From Acanthococcus lagerstroemiae (taxonomy: Eukaryota; Arthropoda; Insecta; Hemiptera; Eriococcidae), in the NCBI GenBank assembly GCA_031841125.1, contig CM063106.1:39304001-39368000 (forward strand): a stretch of 64,000 nt of DNA, written 5' to 3'. Positions within the stretch are counted from its first letter, which is position 1; each line of letters starts with the position of its first letter. Shown here piece after piece: positions 11,591-22,215 of this stretch. The notes under the pieces are model-generated. The model had not been told where the DNA came from, searched no databases, and saw only the letters and a program-made list of their open reading frames with translations. A program made the position numbers and the translations under genes.

Positions 11591-12029
11591 TATTTCTCTG
11601 TCGGTATACATATTTACTCGATAGACGCCAACTAATGCCAAGTAGAGTACTTTATAAAATTGCAAATCAGCATTTTCGTCAGTCTGTCTACTGGTACATA
11701 CGATGAAAGTCAAAATGCCAAGCAAAGATCTTCCTTTCTATATTCGATCTATCATGGATTTCATTGAATATGCTCGTCGGTTCATGCTTGTTCGAGATCA
11801 TTTGCTCATATTTTTATTATTATTATTTTTTCACCATTATTCACATGCCAACCAAAATGAATATTGCCAAAGAAAGGGGTATACTATACGTACTTCCCAA
11901 CTAACACATCATGACAACTCATAGATAAAAAAAAACTTTCCTTATGAAATAAAACTGGTCCTTCGCATGAGGATAGAAAAAATGGGTCCTATAGGAGTCC
12001 ATGCGTTCCTGAGACCAGCCATCTAACAG

Positions 12030-12470
12030 ACTATATTTTACTTTGATGATCAGAATTTGCTAACAAAATCGAAGTGAAGGCCCTCCTGGTCCACTGGGTG
12101 AAGGCTAATGTTGGAAATGCATTTTTTGTGAAAATGACTCGCCACTTCCTAATTTCATTTTGTTGATCAAAATCTGGATGCAAAAATCAAAGTAACCTCA
12201 GTCCCTAAGAAGAGGGAGGACAGATGGAGGCACTGCCACCTTTTGAGTGGGCGGTTCGTTCCTTGAGAGGGTTTCATTTTACCTTGCAGACCAAAATTTG
12301 GCGCAAAGTTCGAGCTCTCGCCTTTATGAGAGAAAAGGGTATAAGGGTAAATAAAAGTACTTTTTCCCACCGAATCGAAAGTGCGATGCATGTTTTCTTC
12401 ACGGAGTTTCGTGTCGCCTTGTTAACCACCACTTAAGCACAAACAAAAATCGAAGTAAGAACTTTTCTTG
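12030..12470. repeat. Degenerate ~120-bp tandem repeat
   Basis: A recurring block (TTTCATTTT, then a GATCAAAAT/ACCAAAATTTG core, then AAAATCGAAGT or AAAGTTCGAG) appears near 12036, 12155, 12279 and 12435. Unit spacing is about 120-155 bp and divergence is high. Confidence 0.5.
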
Positions 12471-12785
12471 CCTTCATGAGAATCAAGGCTAGAAGCATGA
12501 TAGTTTTATTTCGCCAACAGTTTTCATTTTGTACTGTTAACGATGCCTAGTTTTATCCCGCTAACAGTTTTCATGTTGCCTCCCTCTTCCACAGGTCTGA
12601 TGGACGAATCATTATTTCGCAACGCAAAGGTGGACCTCGTGGAACGTTATATCAACATATTATGGTTTTTGTGGTAGTTTTCACTTTTTTCTAGAAAAAA
12701 CATGATTGAAAGTGAGCGAGTATCATGCATTTAGAATTTCTAATCAATTAATTTCAGTTACCTGGGCCACCAATACACTCACGAA

Positions 12786-13090
12786 GTCGTCACTGAAATG
12801 ACAGACAGAGTCGTAAACGACACTGCAATCACGTGACAGAGTATTGTAAGCGACAATTCAAGCTACCACCAATTTCGACCATCATCTTGTGAAATTGATA
12901 TTTAGTTAAGAGTGATCTCATGCAGTCCATTAGGTTCTCATGTGTTAATTATTACAATTAATTTTTACGCCAAATTTCAGTGTTATTAAAGAATGGTGGA
13001 AGCTGTTTTGAGTATTAATATTCTTTAACATACTCTGTCAATTGATTGCAATGTCGCTTATGACTGTCTGTCATTTCAGCGACGAAATAT
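12786..13090. mobile_element. Foldback element, ~65-bp arms
   Basis: The arm at 12786-12849 (CTGAAATGACAGACAG, then CACTGCAATCACGTGACAGA) is the imperfect reverse complement of 13022-13090 (TCTGTCAATTGATTGCAATG, then CTGTCTGTCATTTCAG). The arms enclose ~170 bp of unrelated sequence. No target duplication can be defined. It looks like a non-autonomous foldback or MITE with long terminal inverted repeats. Confidence 0.7.
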
Positions 13091-13094
13091 CGGT

Positions 13095-15385
13095 TTTCGA
13101 CGCCAAGCTTGAATTAGAAATAAATCGTCGAAAAATTGTAGTCCTTCCTCTTCGATATCCGTCAACAAAGTTCAGAATAAATGGTTAAAAACGAGGATGT
13201 CTTGAGCACGTATCACCACTAAGACCTAAATTTTAAGTCCCGGCTCCAGAGTTATACGGTATATGAAGTTTCACAGATTTAATTATGAGGGATGAAGAAG
13301 AGTACTTCAAAAAGTTAGCTCGATTTTTTTTTTTAAAGTAAACTATACAGTTTTTTTAAGCCGGCAAAATATGAAAAAAGTAAAAGTTTTTTTTCGCCTG
13401 TCAACCCAAAAATTCGAAGTCGGTTAAATTCAAATATCACCTTCCTCTGGGGGGAAAAAAAAAATTATTTTGGAACATTCCAGTAAGCTTTATCTGTTTA
13501 GTTCAGACTAATAACTGCTTGACTCGTGATATTAAAATGCTTCTCTCGAGCTCATTAGGAGAAAAATAAAAACGTATAAGCTCCATATAAACAGACGGCA
13601 TTGGTAATTAAACCTACCTAGTGAGTCTGAAGTTTCATCAAAAGCTTACGTTGCTGTTCAATTTTACAGATATATTCGCTCTTTTTTCTTTTGCTTTAGT
13701 TATTTTGTTCTACGTACTTCTGAAAGTCTAAACACTTATTTATTCAACAAATCTTTGGAAACGTCTAAAATAAGAGAAGTTTAAAATTCCTTTCACGTGG
13801 AAATAATGAGGCGAAAAGTTTCGGATATCTGGCTCGTAAATTAACTCGGCACACGTAGGAAAAATATCTACAAAGATATAAAACCGGAATTTTTCGCCTT
13901 TAAAAGTGCCAAAAAGTTTTGTACATAAATTAGTTCTCCGAAACTTTCGCATTTTTTTTTTTCATTTTAATTAAATTTCCAATTCCATCCGTCGACAGGG
14001 AACTCTTCAGTTATTCAGTCACAAGCCATCGATTGTGGTTCGCGATTCGAGATATTCCACTGACAGTTTATTTTCAACGCGACTGTTAATATAGTTGCAA
14101 AGTTATTAATTTTTACGACTATATGTCCCGAATGCGAGTCCGTAACAAACCCAAATACAAAACTAAAGCCTTCAGAAGCGAATGAACTTTCCAAGTCTAC
14201 GGCCGCTCCGCTCGCTCGGCTTTCGACAGCTTGAGTACGAAACAAACATTCGAATTTTAAAGCGGATCGAAATGCAGATTTCATCCTGCAAAGTCGGTCG
14301 ACCCGGGTTTTTCAGAAAAATGCATACACTAGCAGTATTCCATACAGTAAAAAATCATTGTATTTTCATCGATCTAATAACCGACGATTACGAAAAGAAA
14401 AGCCGATCAAAATGCCATTTATCGAGAGTTATTAATGGTAAAATAAGAAATAAAGCGAACATCGAACCAAATGCACTCGTAATCGAAAAATTAGACGAGA
14501 GTAAAAAAGTTGCTATGTGGAATCCGAATAGCAAGCATTAGAAGTCTCAGAAAAATTACCTGTTCAGATTCGCAAGACTCGTCTACGAACTCGTCGTCGT
14601 TTTCATCACGAAGGAATTTGACACGTCGATCAGACTCGGGTATTGATCAGCGAAGCCGGGTTCGTTGAAGAATGTCGTCCGAAATGCCGAAATTCTTTCT
14701 GCCCGAAAATGTATACACATGCTAATGAAAGTGCCGGGAAAGAGAACGCCTGCGCTGTACCAATTCGGTCCCCAGAGCGAAAGCAATCTCTATGGAAACG
14801 TTCGAAAAGCTACTCTTTCCTTTACCTGACGAGGTTATACGTGCATCTATAAGTTTTTTCACTTTTAAATACCTAATATCACGGTATAAATATCCACGTG
14901 TTGAAAAGGTTCGTTCGGTAACTTTCGGCGAGTGCAGTGTAATTACATATACGAATTACCTGTAAGTGATGAACGACCACACAGAGACTCGGTCACGTTA
15001 TTAAAACGGAACGAGAGTCCGTCGAGTGCGAATAACTGAAGACAAAGAGAGCAAATTCGATTCTAATTTCATACCTCATTCATCTTGGGTAACCAACAAT
15101 TAAATTTATGGGACGATATACGTGATATGGCAGCGTGAAGGAATAGGGTGTACGCTGTAACTCGGTGGTTATTCGAAGAAAATTCCAGAACTGCAGAAAT
15201 GAAATATAAATTTATATGTCATCGGGTCAGTGCGATTTGGAGCCATATCCAAAATAGCTAATTTCGCTACAAAGGGGAAAAAAGTTTGCACATCAGAGTT
15301 TACTGACAAAAATGGAATTGATCAACAAAATACGAGTATTGTGGGGTGGGTCCTTGTATGAACCTTCATTTGTGAGATTGTTATA
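13095..15385. other. No confirmed gene; weak promoter-like site near 14.9 kb
   Basis: About 2.3 kb of unassigned sequence. TATAAATA at 14885-14892 is followed about 75 bases later by an intron-donor-like T|GTAAGT at 14962. An open frame of 119 codons (14182-14541 plus) has no motif. None of this is enough to call a gene. Confidence 0.35.
14885..14967 (+). promoter_or_regulatory. Possible TATA box with downstream splice donor
   Basis: TATAAATA lies about 30 bases before GTTCGTTCGG, and a consensus donor CTGTAAGTG follows at 14961-14969. This would suit a short non-coding first exon. Such combinations also occur by chance in AT-rich DNA, and no downstream exon is recognised. Confidence 0.15.
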
Positions 15386-15386
15386 T

Positions 15387-15570
15387 CTAGAGACCGGATT
15401 TCTCGGCATTGGGCACTTTTTTTCCTTGAGGGCGAAATAAGTGAGAGTCAAAATGAAGTTCGAATCATGAGAAATGGGACCGCAGGAAAAAAATTATATT
15501 TTCCCGAAAAATGCCGAAGCTGAAAAAATTGCCGAAGACGAGAATAATGCCAAAAAATGTCGAAACGACA
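15387..15570. repeat. Dispersed repeat with CTAGAGACCGGAT head, copy 1
   Basis: Starts with CTAGAGACCGGATTTCTCGG and then runs into repeats of ATGCCGAA and AAAATGTCGAAA. The same head with one substitution, followed by ATGCCGAAAAG runs, occurs at 29365-29560. Function unknown. Confidence 0.65.
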
Positions 15571-15618
15571 AAAAATCGTTATTCTCGAATAAAATTAAGG
15601 AATGAAGTACTGTACTAC

Positions 15619-15865
15619 CAGGGCCGTACCCAGGATTTAAGTCAGGGGGTGTTTTTCGATTAGGATAATTTTTCTGTTGGCGGGAGGGGGCTACAAACAC
15701 CCCAAATTCATCCGGTTGCGCGCATGTATATGACAAAAATTTCAACATTTTTCGAAACGCTCATTTCATACTTTTTACGAAAAATATGACAGATCCACCC
15801 TCCCCTCCGTCCCAACCCATTTTTTCCGAGTTGGTTAGACCCCCTTCCCCCGTCGGTACGGCCCT
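15619..15865. mobile_element. hAT-like MITE (247 bp)
   Basis: Left end CAGGGCCGTACCCAGG, right end GGTACGGCCCTG, giving ~12-bp terminal inverted repeats of the CAG-type ends known from hAT elements. The interior is G-rich on the left and C-rich on the right, as in the related copies at 16173, 28304 and 36439. It encodes no transposase. The left flank TGTACTAC is not matched at its own right flank, but it nearly matches the right flank of the next copy. Confidence 0.7.
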
Positions 15866-16126
15866 GCACTCTTCCGATGAACTAGGTACATTTTTGAAAT
15901 ATCCTAAATAACATACGAGAAATTTCCGCGCTTGGATGGATGGACAATGGACATACCAATGGGAGCTGTAGGAAAAACTTTCCCTTCAAAACGTCTTGCC
16001 AAATTGGCCAATTCAAGGAAGTTGATTCTTAATTATTGGAAAAAATGTTTAAAATGTATACCTGTGTTTTTATTTTTAGTTTGAGATTTCAAGAAGTCCA
16101 TCGACTGGTAAAATCCAAAATTTTTG

Positions 16127-16146
16127 TTATTATTATTATTATTTTT
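16127..16146. repeat. (TTA)n microsatellite
   Basis: TTATTATTATTATT run between the two hAT-like MITEs. Confidence 0.7.
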
Positions 16147-16172
16147 GTTGTCGTTGTGGTTGTTGTTATTAT

Positions 16173-16363
16173 CAGTACTGTACCCAGGATTTAAGTAAGG
16201 GAGTAAGGGGGGAGTTGCGATCAAAATAAATTTTTCTGGGTGGGTGGGGGCTCAACCACAAGTCCGCCCTCCTTTCCGTCTCAACCCATCGTTTTTTCGT
16301 GTTTTTTTCTGGCCAATGAGAAGGGTTTGAGCCCCTAAAACCCTCCCCATCGGTACGACCCTG
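16173..16363. mobile_element. hAT-like MITE (191 bp)
   Basis: Left end CAGTACTGTACCCAGG, right end CGGTACGACCCTG. It shares CCCAGGATTTAAGT with the copy at 15619 and lies in the same orientation. The right flank TGTACTAA matches the left flank of the upstream copy at 7 of 8 bases. Confidence 0.7.
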
Positions 16364-17126
16364 TGTACTAACGACTATCGAATTATCAAATATAGCAATT
16401 ATGTACTATTTCCACATTTGTGATGCGATTTGACATACCCAGGCTTGTTGCGGAAAAATCTATTTTGTGATAATGCGCTCAACAGATACACCACATTCCA
16501 CTGAGCATTAAAAAAAAAATTAAGATCCGATGAAAATTTGTAGAGTCACAGCACTTCAAACACGGCAACAGTATTAGAGGATTGTGGTAAATTTCTCAAA
16601 TCGTGGGAAATTTGGCTTTCGAAGGGAAACACGTGGGAAAAGGGGAAAATAAGGAAAATTTTCAGATGATGTAAATCAACAGATTATGCCAGAACAAGAA
16701 CGGTGATTATTGAATGGAGGAGAACTTTATACATTGTACATTCAAAATTCAAAACTACTTTCATTTCGTCTTAACTACTCATAGATTATATAAAGGTTAA
16801 GTTGTCCTCCGTTGGGCAAAGGCCTCTCTCAGACACCCCCATTCCCCCCTGTTTCGCGCATCCTGTGATATTGTCTATGCTGGAACATTCTATCAAACTC
16901 ATCCCTCCATCTGGTTCTTTGTTTCCCTTTTTTCCTCCTCCCTTTCAAAAACCAGTCGGAGGTTATTTTTACCCACCTATTATTGTCCATTCTCGCCATG
17001 TGCCCAGCCCAGTTCTACTTCAGCCTCCTTATAGCATTTTTATTTTATTTTATACTACAGCTTTTGTTCGGATGTGCGAGGAGTTGCCACGCCACCGAAC
17101 GCGCCCCCATAGACGGGCATGCGCTC

Positions 17127-17885
17127 TTATCGTCCTTCTCCACCTCCGCCCCTATCCCTTCCTAATCTTCCCCATAGAATTCCAAAAGATTTCACAATTT
17201 CGTCTCTCCATCTTATGGGCGGCCTACTCCTTTTCCTTTTCCATTGCCTAGGCGACCATTCTTCTGCTAATCTACCCCATTTTTCTTCTCCCTTCACCAT
17301 ATGTCCTGCAAAGCTCAGTTTCAATTTTTTGACCCTCCAGCCGATATCCTTGGCTCCACTGACTTTTACTATTTCTTCTAGCTTAATCCTATCCTCGATT
17401 CTAACCTTCATTACGCTACGCAACATTCTGAAGTACGTTATCCTCAATGTTTTGTATTGCCCTCTAGTCAATGACCAGGATTGTGCTCCGTAAGTGAGAG
17501 TGGGTATCACACATTGCTCTAATATTTTTATTTTCGTTTTTAGTGGTAGGTTACCTTTTAGAAATGTCCTGTGAGCCCAAAAGTTTTTCCACGCTTTAGT
17601 AGTCCTTACCCCTAACTCCACTTTTCCTCTGTCTTCAAAAGCGATCATATGGCCTAAATAATTGTATTCCTTGACAATTTCTATATTTTCCCCTATTACC
17701 TGAAACCCTTCGCATCCTAGGTCAGTCATTACTTTAGTCTTGAAGAAGTTCATTGTCAGCCCCATTCTCTCGTTTTCAATACTGAGCCCCTCTGCCATAT
17801 TTTTCAGCTCTTCCAGATTGTTACTCATTAATATTATATCATCGGCGAAGGGTAAGTTATTCAACCACTGACCATTTATTTTCAC
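17127..17885 (-). pseudogene. LINE RT FADD box, thumb and C-terminal domain
   Basis: A 252-residue open frame. LPFADDIILMSN near its start carries the paired catalytic aspartates (motif C). EYNYLGHMI and ILEQCVIPTLTYGAQSW are thumb blocks, and RPPIRWRDEI is the C-terminal block. It completes the palm begun at 17901-18278. It is the longest open segment of the LINE and fits purifying selection lost recently. Confidence 0.92.
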
Positions 17886-17900
17886 CCCTTTTACCTTCCA

Positions 17901-18278
17901 TTACAATTTTTTAAAGACTTTCTCCAGGACTGCATTGAACAGGTTTGGGGAGAGTGGATCCCCCCGTTTTACCCCTTTCTCAATATTAATGACTTCCCCA
18001 ACCCTGTCCAATCTTACGTATGTTTTTGTTTTCCCGTACCATCTTCTGAGTACTTTTATAATATCGCTGTTCACCCCCGGCTTCGACAACGCATCCCACA
18101 CCGCCCAATGATAGAACGAATCAAATGCCTTGTTATAGTCAATAAGCATAAGCCTCAATGGTACGTTATATTCTCTCGTTTTTCCCAAAATCTGATTCAC
18201 GGTGATAATGTGGTCAATGTTGAATACCCCTTCCTGAACCCGGCATTCTCTCTTGGTTGGTTCCAGTCCAAAATTCAT
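17901..18278 (-). pseudogene. LINE reverse transcriptase, palm with first Asp
   Basis: Has IDHIITVNQI, LRLMLIDYNKAFDSFYH with the first catalytic aspartate (IDYNKAFDS, RT motif A), and VKRGDPLSPNLFN (RT motif B). It stops just before the FADD box, which continues in another frame at 17885. Confidence 0.92.
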
Positions 18279-18318
18279 TTTTCACCATCGAAAATTTTGC
18301 TTATATTCGAAGTCAGGC

Positions 18319-18594
18319 TTATTGGTCTGTAATTATTAGCTCATTTCTATCGCCTTTTTTATGTAGCAATATTATTTCAGTTCGATGCAATTGTTTCGGA
18401 GAGCCTGTGTTGACCAATCTGTCGAAAAATTTTGCCAGAAATGGTGCAAGAGTGTTTGCTAGGATCCTCAATATCTCATTCCCCATTTCATCCGGCCCAG
18501 TAATTTTACCCTTTTTTGCTGTTGCTAGGACTTTCCAGCCTTCTTCTCTCAGAAAACATGGAGTATTTTCCCCTCCTCCCTTTTCTTCGTCCAC
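18319..18594 (-). pseudogene. LINE reverse transcriptase, N-terminal blocks
   Basis: Contains KGKITGPDEMGNEILR (the G.APG.D.IP.E block), then FFDRLVNTGS and EIILLHKKGDRNE, corresponding to RT blocks 0-2. It is followed by a frameshift into the next RT piece at 18278. Confidence 0.85.
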
Positions 18595-18721
18595 TTCTCC
18601 CTCTTGGTTTCTCCCGTCTTATCTCTATGTCGTTCTCCCCAAGGTTACCCCCAACTTCTTTTGCTTCCCTGTTTTTTTTCGCTTAAGTAAAGTTCCTTGA
18701 AAAATTCAGTGACCTTTTTAA

Positions 18722-19147
18722 TTATCTCCTCCCTCTACCACACAGCTTAATTTTGGAATTTTCTACTTTGATAGCTAGGAGTAAATTTTTCTCGTTCATC
18801 AGAGCCTTACGCGTCTTCTTGCTTGATCCACTTTCTTCCAGTATTTCTGCAAACATTTCCTGTTCATACTCTCTTATATCCCTTCTAATTCTTCTTTTAA
18901 TTAATTTCTTAATTTCGCACAATTCTATTTGATCCCTCTGAGTCAGGTTGTCTTTGCAGCTTAATTCAGTTCGTTTATCAACAAGGTCCTTTGTTTCCAC
19001 GCTAATCTTGTCGTTGGTTATTGGCTTTGTCTTCCTTTCCCCAACTAACTTTACCACCCGCTTGATGGCGTCTTCCATCCAATCATATTCCTCTTGTAGT
19101 CCAGGAAAAGAGGTACCTTTAGCCAGCTCCAACTTCTCCTCGAGCAT
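18722..19147 (-). pseudogene. LINE linker between endonuclease and RT
   Basis: A charged, helical 141-residue frame containing ELCEIKKLIKRRIRRDIREY and later SGSSKKTRKALMNEK. The homologous linker (ELKKLIKKKIREGIRNFEQ) is recognisable in the plus-strand LINE at 20.3 kb. It joins endonuclease to RT in RTE-like elements and has no catalytic motif. Confidence 0.8.
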
Positions 19148-19162
19148 TTTGTTCGCCTCCTC

Positions 19163-19530
19163 CTATCTGTACACTGGCATAATCCATTTCCCCTTCGCTT
19201 CCTTTTTCCTGCCATTCGTGGTGTCAAAGGCGAGGTCCACGTTAACTCTTATCAACCTATGGTCTGATGAGAACTCAAATCTCGCCATTATCGGATCATT
19301 TATGAGAAAATAGTCCAATTCGCACCTTGTTTTATTGTCTGGAGATTGCCAAGTCCATTTTTTCTTCAAAGGTTTGTTCCAAAAGGTATTCACAATTTTT
19401 AAATTTTGTTCTAACGCCACTTCAATTAACCGTTCTCCGTTTTCGTTTGTTTTCCCGATTCTAAATTCTCCCAGAACTTGTGACTGAGAAGAGTCTTCTC
19501 CTACCCTTGCATTCCAATCTCCCATCGCGC
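19163..19530 (-). pseudogene. LINE endonuclease domain, C-terminal half
   Basis: Encodes [10 protein letters not shown], the GDFN/GDWN motif of APE-type endonucleases that carries catalytic D and N. It then reads NTFW and WTWQSPD, the LDYFLI block, and SSDHRLI with the terminal SDH catalytic motif. The first half of the domain, with the N and E motifs, is absent. This enzyme nicks target DNA for target-primed reverse transcription. It is the most upstream part left of this LINE copy. Confidence 0.9.
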
Positions 19531-20155
19531 CTTATAGCATAGAGGAAGTTAATGTCATATTTCATCCCCTCGGTACTGATGCGATGCCCGAAAGGGTAGT
19601 TTCCGGTGCCGGGGGTGCGATGTCTCAGGGGCCACTTTGGCATGCGTGCATCGCCATACGTCCGACCACACCAATGTCATATTTCAACTTCTTTTTAATT
19701 TTAGATAAATTAATATTTTCTTTCCTCTTTATCCCATGGATTGCCCTTTCCAAACTGTTATTTTTTCTCTTCAATTTCAGTGAGCGATCAGGGGCGGGGA
19801 AGAAGCAACTGCTCAAAATTTGGCCTTTTTTTTTTAATAAAAAGTTTTCTTTAAATATTTTTTTCAAAGACCAAAATTTTTTCCACGAGTTGGCTATTCT
19901 TATGGCCAATTCTAATTTTTTTGTTTTGTTGAATGTTATCATTTGCCCCAAGTATTTCATTTCATTCACCCACCCTATTTGCTCCCACTTATAGCCACCG
20001 GAACCCCCGTTTGTTCGATGAAATTTTTGTTTTTTCAATATTAATTTTCAGGTCCGCTTCTTCTCCCCTTTCGCTCAGTTCTTCCAGCATATCCTTCAGC
20101 TCGACCCCGGAGCCCGCTATCAGGGCAATATAATCAGCGAATCTCAAGTTGCTTA
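19530..20155 (-). mobile_element. RTE-like LINE fragment: FADD-like box to thumb
   Basis: At about 20085-20150, LRFADYIALIAGSG is the motif C region with the second Asp changed (FADY). EMKYLGQMITFNK follows, then the thumb and RAIHGIKRKENINLS. It ends near 19530 where the endonuclease of the neighbouring LINE begins. A 108-bp retroposon is inserted at 19565. It is a different copy from the 16.8-19.5 kb LINE, since both contain thumb sequence. Confidence 0.8.
19565..19672. mobile_element. 108-bp retroposon-like element, copy 1
   Basis: Runs from TCCCCTCGGTACTGATG to CATACGTCCGACCACACC. A perfect 14-bp direct repeat, AATGTCATATTTCA, flanks it at 19551-19564 and 19673-19686. A copy of identical length and ends lies at 26636-26743. 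It has no inverted terminal repeats, poly-A tail or convincing pol III boxes. The 13-14-bp target duplications indicate LINE-type retroposition of a short RNA. Plus-strand bases 2-6 (CCCCT) can pair with 63-67 (AGGGG), and 17-23 (GCGATGC) with 84-90 (GCATCGC), a pseudoknot arrangement. Strand and function are unknown. Confidence 0.85.
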
Positions 20156-20236
20156 ATCTTCAGGATAAGTACAATACCCAGTAAGGATTATCACCTCCGT
20201 AAAACGTTAGGATACATAACAAGCTTAGTACCAGTT

Positions 20237-20258
20237 AAAAAAAAAAAAAAAAAAAAAA
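20237..20258 (+). repeat. Poly-A run (22 A)
   Basis: Lies between the minus-strand LINE fragment and the plus-strand LINE. It may be the tail of a lost insertion. No element end is recognised before it. Confidence 0.7.
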
Positions 20259-21483
20259 TCATGAGAAGAACGGAAATTAGAAATTAGACAAATGATATTA
20301 TCATTCTCCATTCGCGAACAAAACGTACATAGAACTGGTTGAACTAAAGAAACTAATCAAGAAAAAGATACGTGAGGGCATTCGAAATTTTGAACAGAAC
20401 ATAACAAAAAATATTATTGAAAGTACTCAGTTCGCTAAGCGAACTGAAAATGCGCTGTCGAGGGGCAGATATCTACTCCATAAGATTACAAATTAATTTG
20501 GTGTCAAAGTTAGCAACAGAGAGAAGCTCGCTAGCCACCGAATTCTACAGCAACATATTATACAAAGATGATAGGCCCGTAAGTGGCAACTCAGACGACG
20601 CGCAGAGAAAAATACTAAACAAAGACAAAATTCAATCCATACAACCGAAGGATATCGTAACAGTAATAAATAATTAAATTTTAAATCAGGATGGGCTCCA
20701 GGGCCGGATGGGATCGAAAATGAAACCCTAAAAACCTTCAAAAGAACTTCCTTTGGTTAATCCTTCGGTAACCTTATTTAACTCCACTTCCTCGTCCGGT
20801 TCTCCACTACGGCAATGATATCTCTCTGAGATCGTCCCTCTGCAATACGAAGGGAGGCAGAACTGAAATTAATAACTGCAGACCGATTAGAATATCCTCA
20901 AACGTGTGTAAGATCTTTATGGCTCTAATCAAACAATAAATTTACAATATATTGAATAGTCGGCAGCCAGCCAACCAAGCGCTGGCTTCAGAAAAAACTA
21001 TAGTACTATCGATCATATTCAAGTTCTCAGCCAACTACTAGAATAGTCTAATGGATTTCAATTAGACTTAGCAATTAGGTTTATCGATTTCGACAAGGCG
21101 TTTGATTCCCTGTTTCACGATAAAATATGAGAGAACCTAACAGGCCAGGGAGTCCCCGAAAATGGCGCATTAAAATTCTGGAAAATATTGTTATTCAAAT
21201 TCTTACACCCAAATAAAATTCGATAAAAAAGCTAACTGGTTCCAAATCAGAAAGGAAGTCAACCAAGGAAATCCCCTATCACCAATTATCTTCAATGCAG
21301 TATTGGTACAGGTGTTTCGTCAATTCAATTGGGTAGGGAAATATATAAAAATTAAGTTGGAGATCGAAATGAATTTGATTTTAAATTCCTAAATAACCTC
21401 AGGTTTGCCAGTTTCTATAGGCAAAATCGCGGCCCAGCTTGCCAAAATGGCGGATGACCTAAAGGGAGAGAGAGAGTGGGAGA

Positions 21484-21834
21484 GTGGCACTGACAATCAA
21501 CCAATCTAAAACTAAAATCATGCCTAGCATTGTGAACATGAACAAAATTAAAATTGACGATGGTGTAATTGAAACTGTATCTCAGAACAAATATTTAGGC
21601 CAAACCCTTGCTTTCGCTAACAAAACTGAGAAAGAACTCAAAATCCATAGGGTCATTACTTGGAAAGCGTCCTGGTCACAACAAAGAATCCTAGCAAGTA
21701 ATATGAACACAAAAACAAAAATACGCATCCTTGAAAGCACGGTCATCCCTGTCCTGACCTACGGAAGCCCAAACATGGGCCACCAGGAAAAAGCAGATCC
21801 AAAAAAATCCGAGTCAGACACAATTCTATGTTGA
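21484..21834 (+). pseudogene. LINE thumb segment
   Basis: An open frame with INQSKTKIM, QNKYLGQTLAF and RILESTVIPVLTYGS, matching the RT thumb blocks (YLG and LTYG) of the minus-strand LINEs nearby. Broken by a frameshift after PNMGHQEK. Confidence 0.85.
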
Positions 21835-21998
21835 GGAACATTTTACAAAAAATATGTAATTAGATCAAAAGATCAGGTCGAAATACAAACAATTCTGGGT
21901 TAAACCAACGCAAAGGAGCTCTGGGGTACCACCAAAAAATTGAAACTTAAATGTGCCGAGTATGTAATGAGGGATTCATACCTTAAATGAAGTACAAT

Positions 21999-22215
21999 TA
22001 TGACAACATGGGTGCCACATGAAGCGAGGAGACGAAGAGGGAGACCGTCCACGAGATGGTCGGACGAACTGGTCCAAAGCTTTAGCATGAACTGGACCAG
22101 TATGGCTAATGATTGGGCGAAATTGAGGCAAGTGACAGAGGCTTGCGCCTTGCAATGGACGACCGAAAATGTGGGCACAGAATTCCTCTCAGTTTTCATT
22201 GATCAAAATGATTGA
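21999..22215 (+). pseudogene. LINE C-terminal block
   Basis: Encodes RRRGRPSTRWSDELVQ, the conserved RP.TRW.D(D/E)(I/L) block at the end of RTE-like proteins. It then reads NDWAKLRQVTEACALQW, the W..LR..A....W terminal block, and stops soon after. Confidence 0.88.

Larger units (their letters stand above)
16795..19530 (-). mobile_element. RTE-like LINE, 5'-truncated, ~2.7 kb
   Basis: Minus-strand order is endonuclease C-terminal half, linker, RT blocks, FADD box, thumb and C-terminal block. The 3' end near 16800 reads REAFAQRRTT, the last conserved block of these elements. The 5' end breaks inside the endonuclease at about 19530, where it abuts another LINE fragment. At least four frame breaks separate the open segments, so it is inactive. 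The RTE-like assignment rests on the domain order and the C-terminal RPP.RW.DEI block; the exact clade was not tested. Confidence 0.9.
20283..22215 (+). mobile_element. RTE-like LINE, 5'-truncated and heavily mutated
   Basis: Begins in the linker (ELKKLIKKKIREGIRNFEQ near 20342). It continues with LATEFYSNILYKDD (20538-20580), the RT block AIRFIDFDKAFDS with the first catalytic Asp (about 21070-21110), the thumb, and the C-terminal block. Many stops and frameshifts fall between 20680 and 21480, where the palm should be. The FADD box is destroyed. It lies on the opposite strand to the 16.8-20.2 kb copies and has a related but not identical sequence. Confidence 0.85.

Noticed and set aside
16802..17493. 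Plus-strand frames of 120-149 codons
   Set aside because: They are antisense shadows of the minus-strand LINE, whose domain motifs are clear.
18257..18700. 147-codon plus-strand frame
   Set aside because: Opposite strand of the LINE reverse-transcriptase segment.
19565..19672. Hammerhead ribozyme (CTGATG and GAAA are present)
   Set aside because: The two motifs are separated by only nine bases and cannot form stem II of a hammerhead; CCCGAAAGGG is a simple GNRA-type hairpin.
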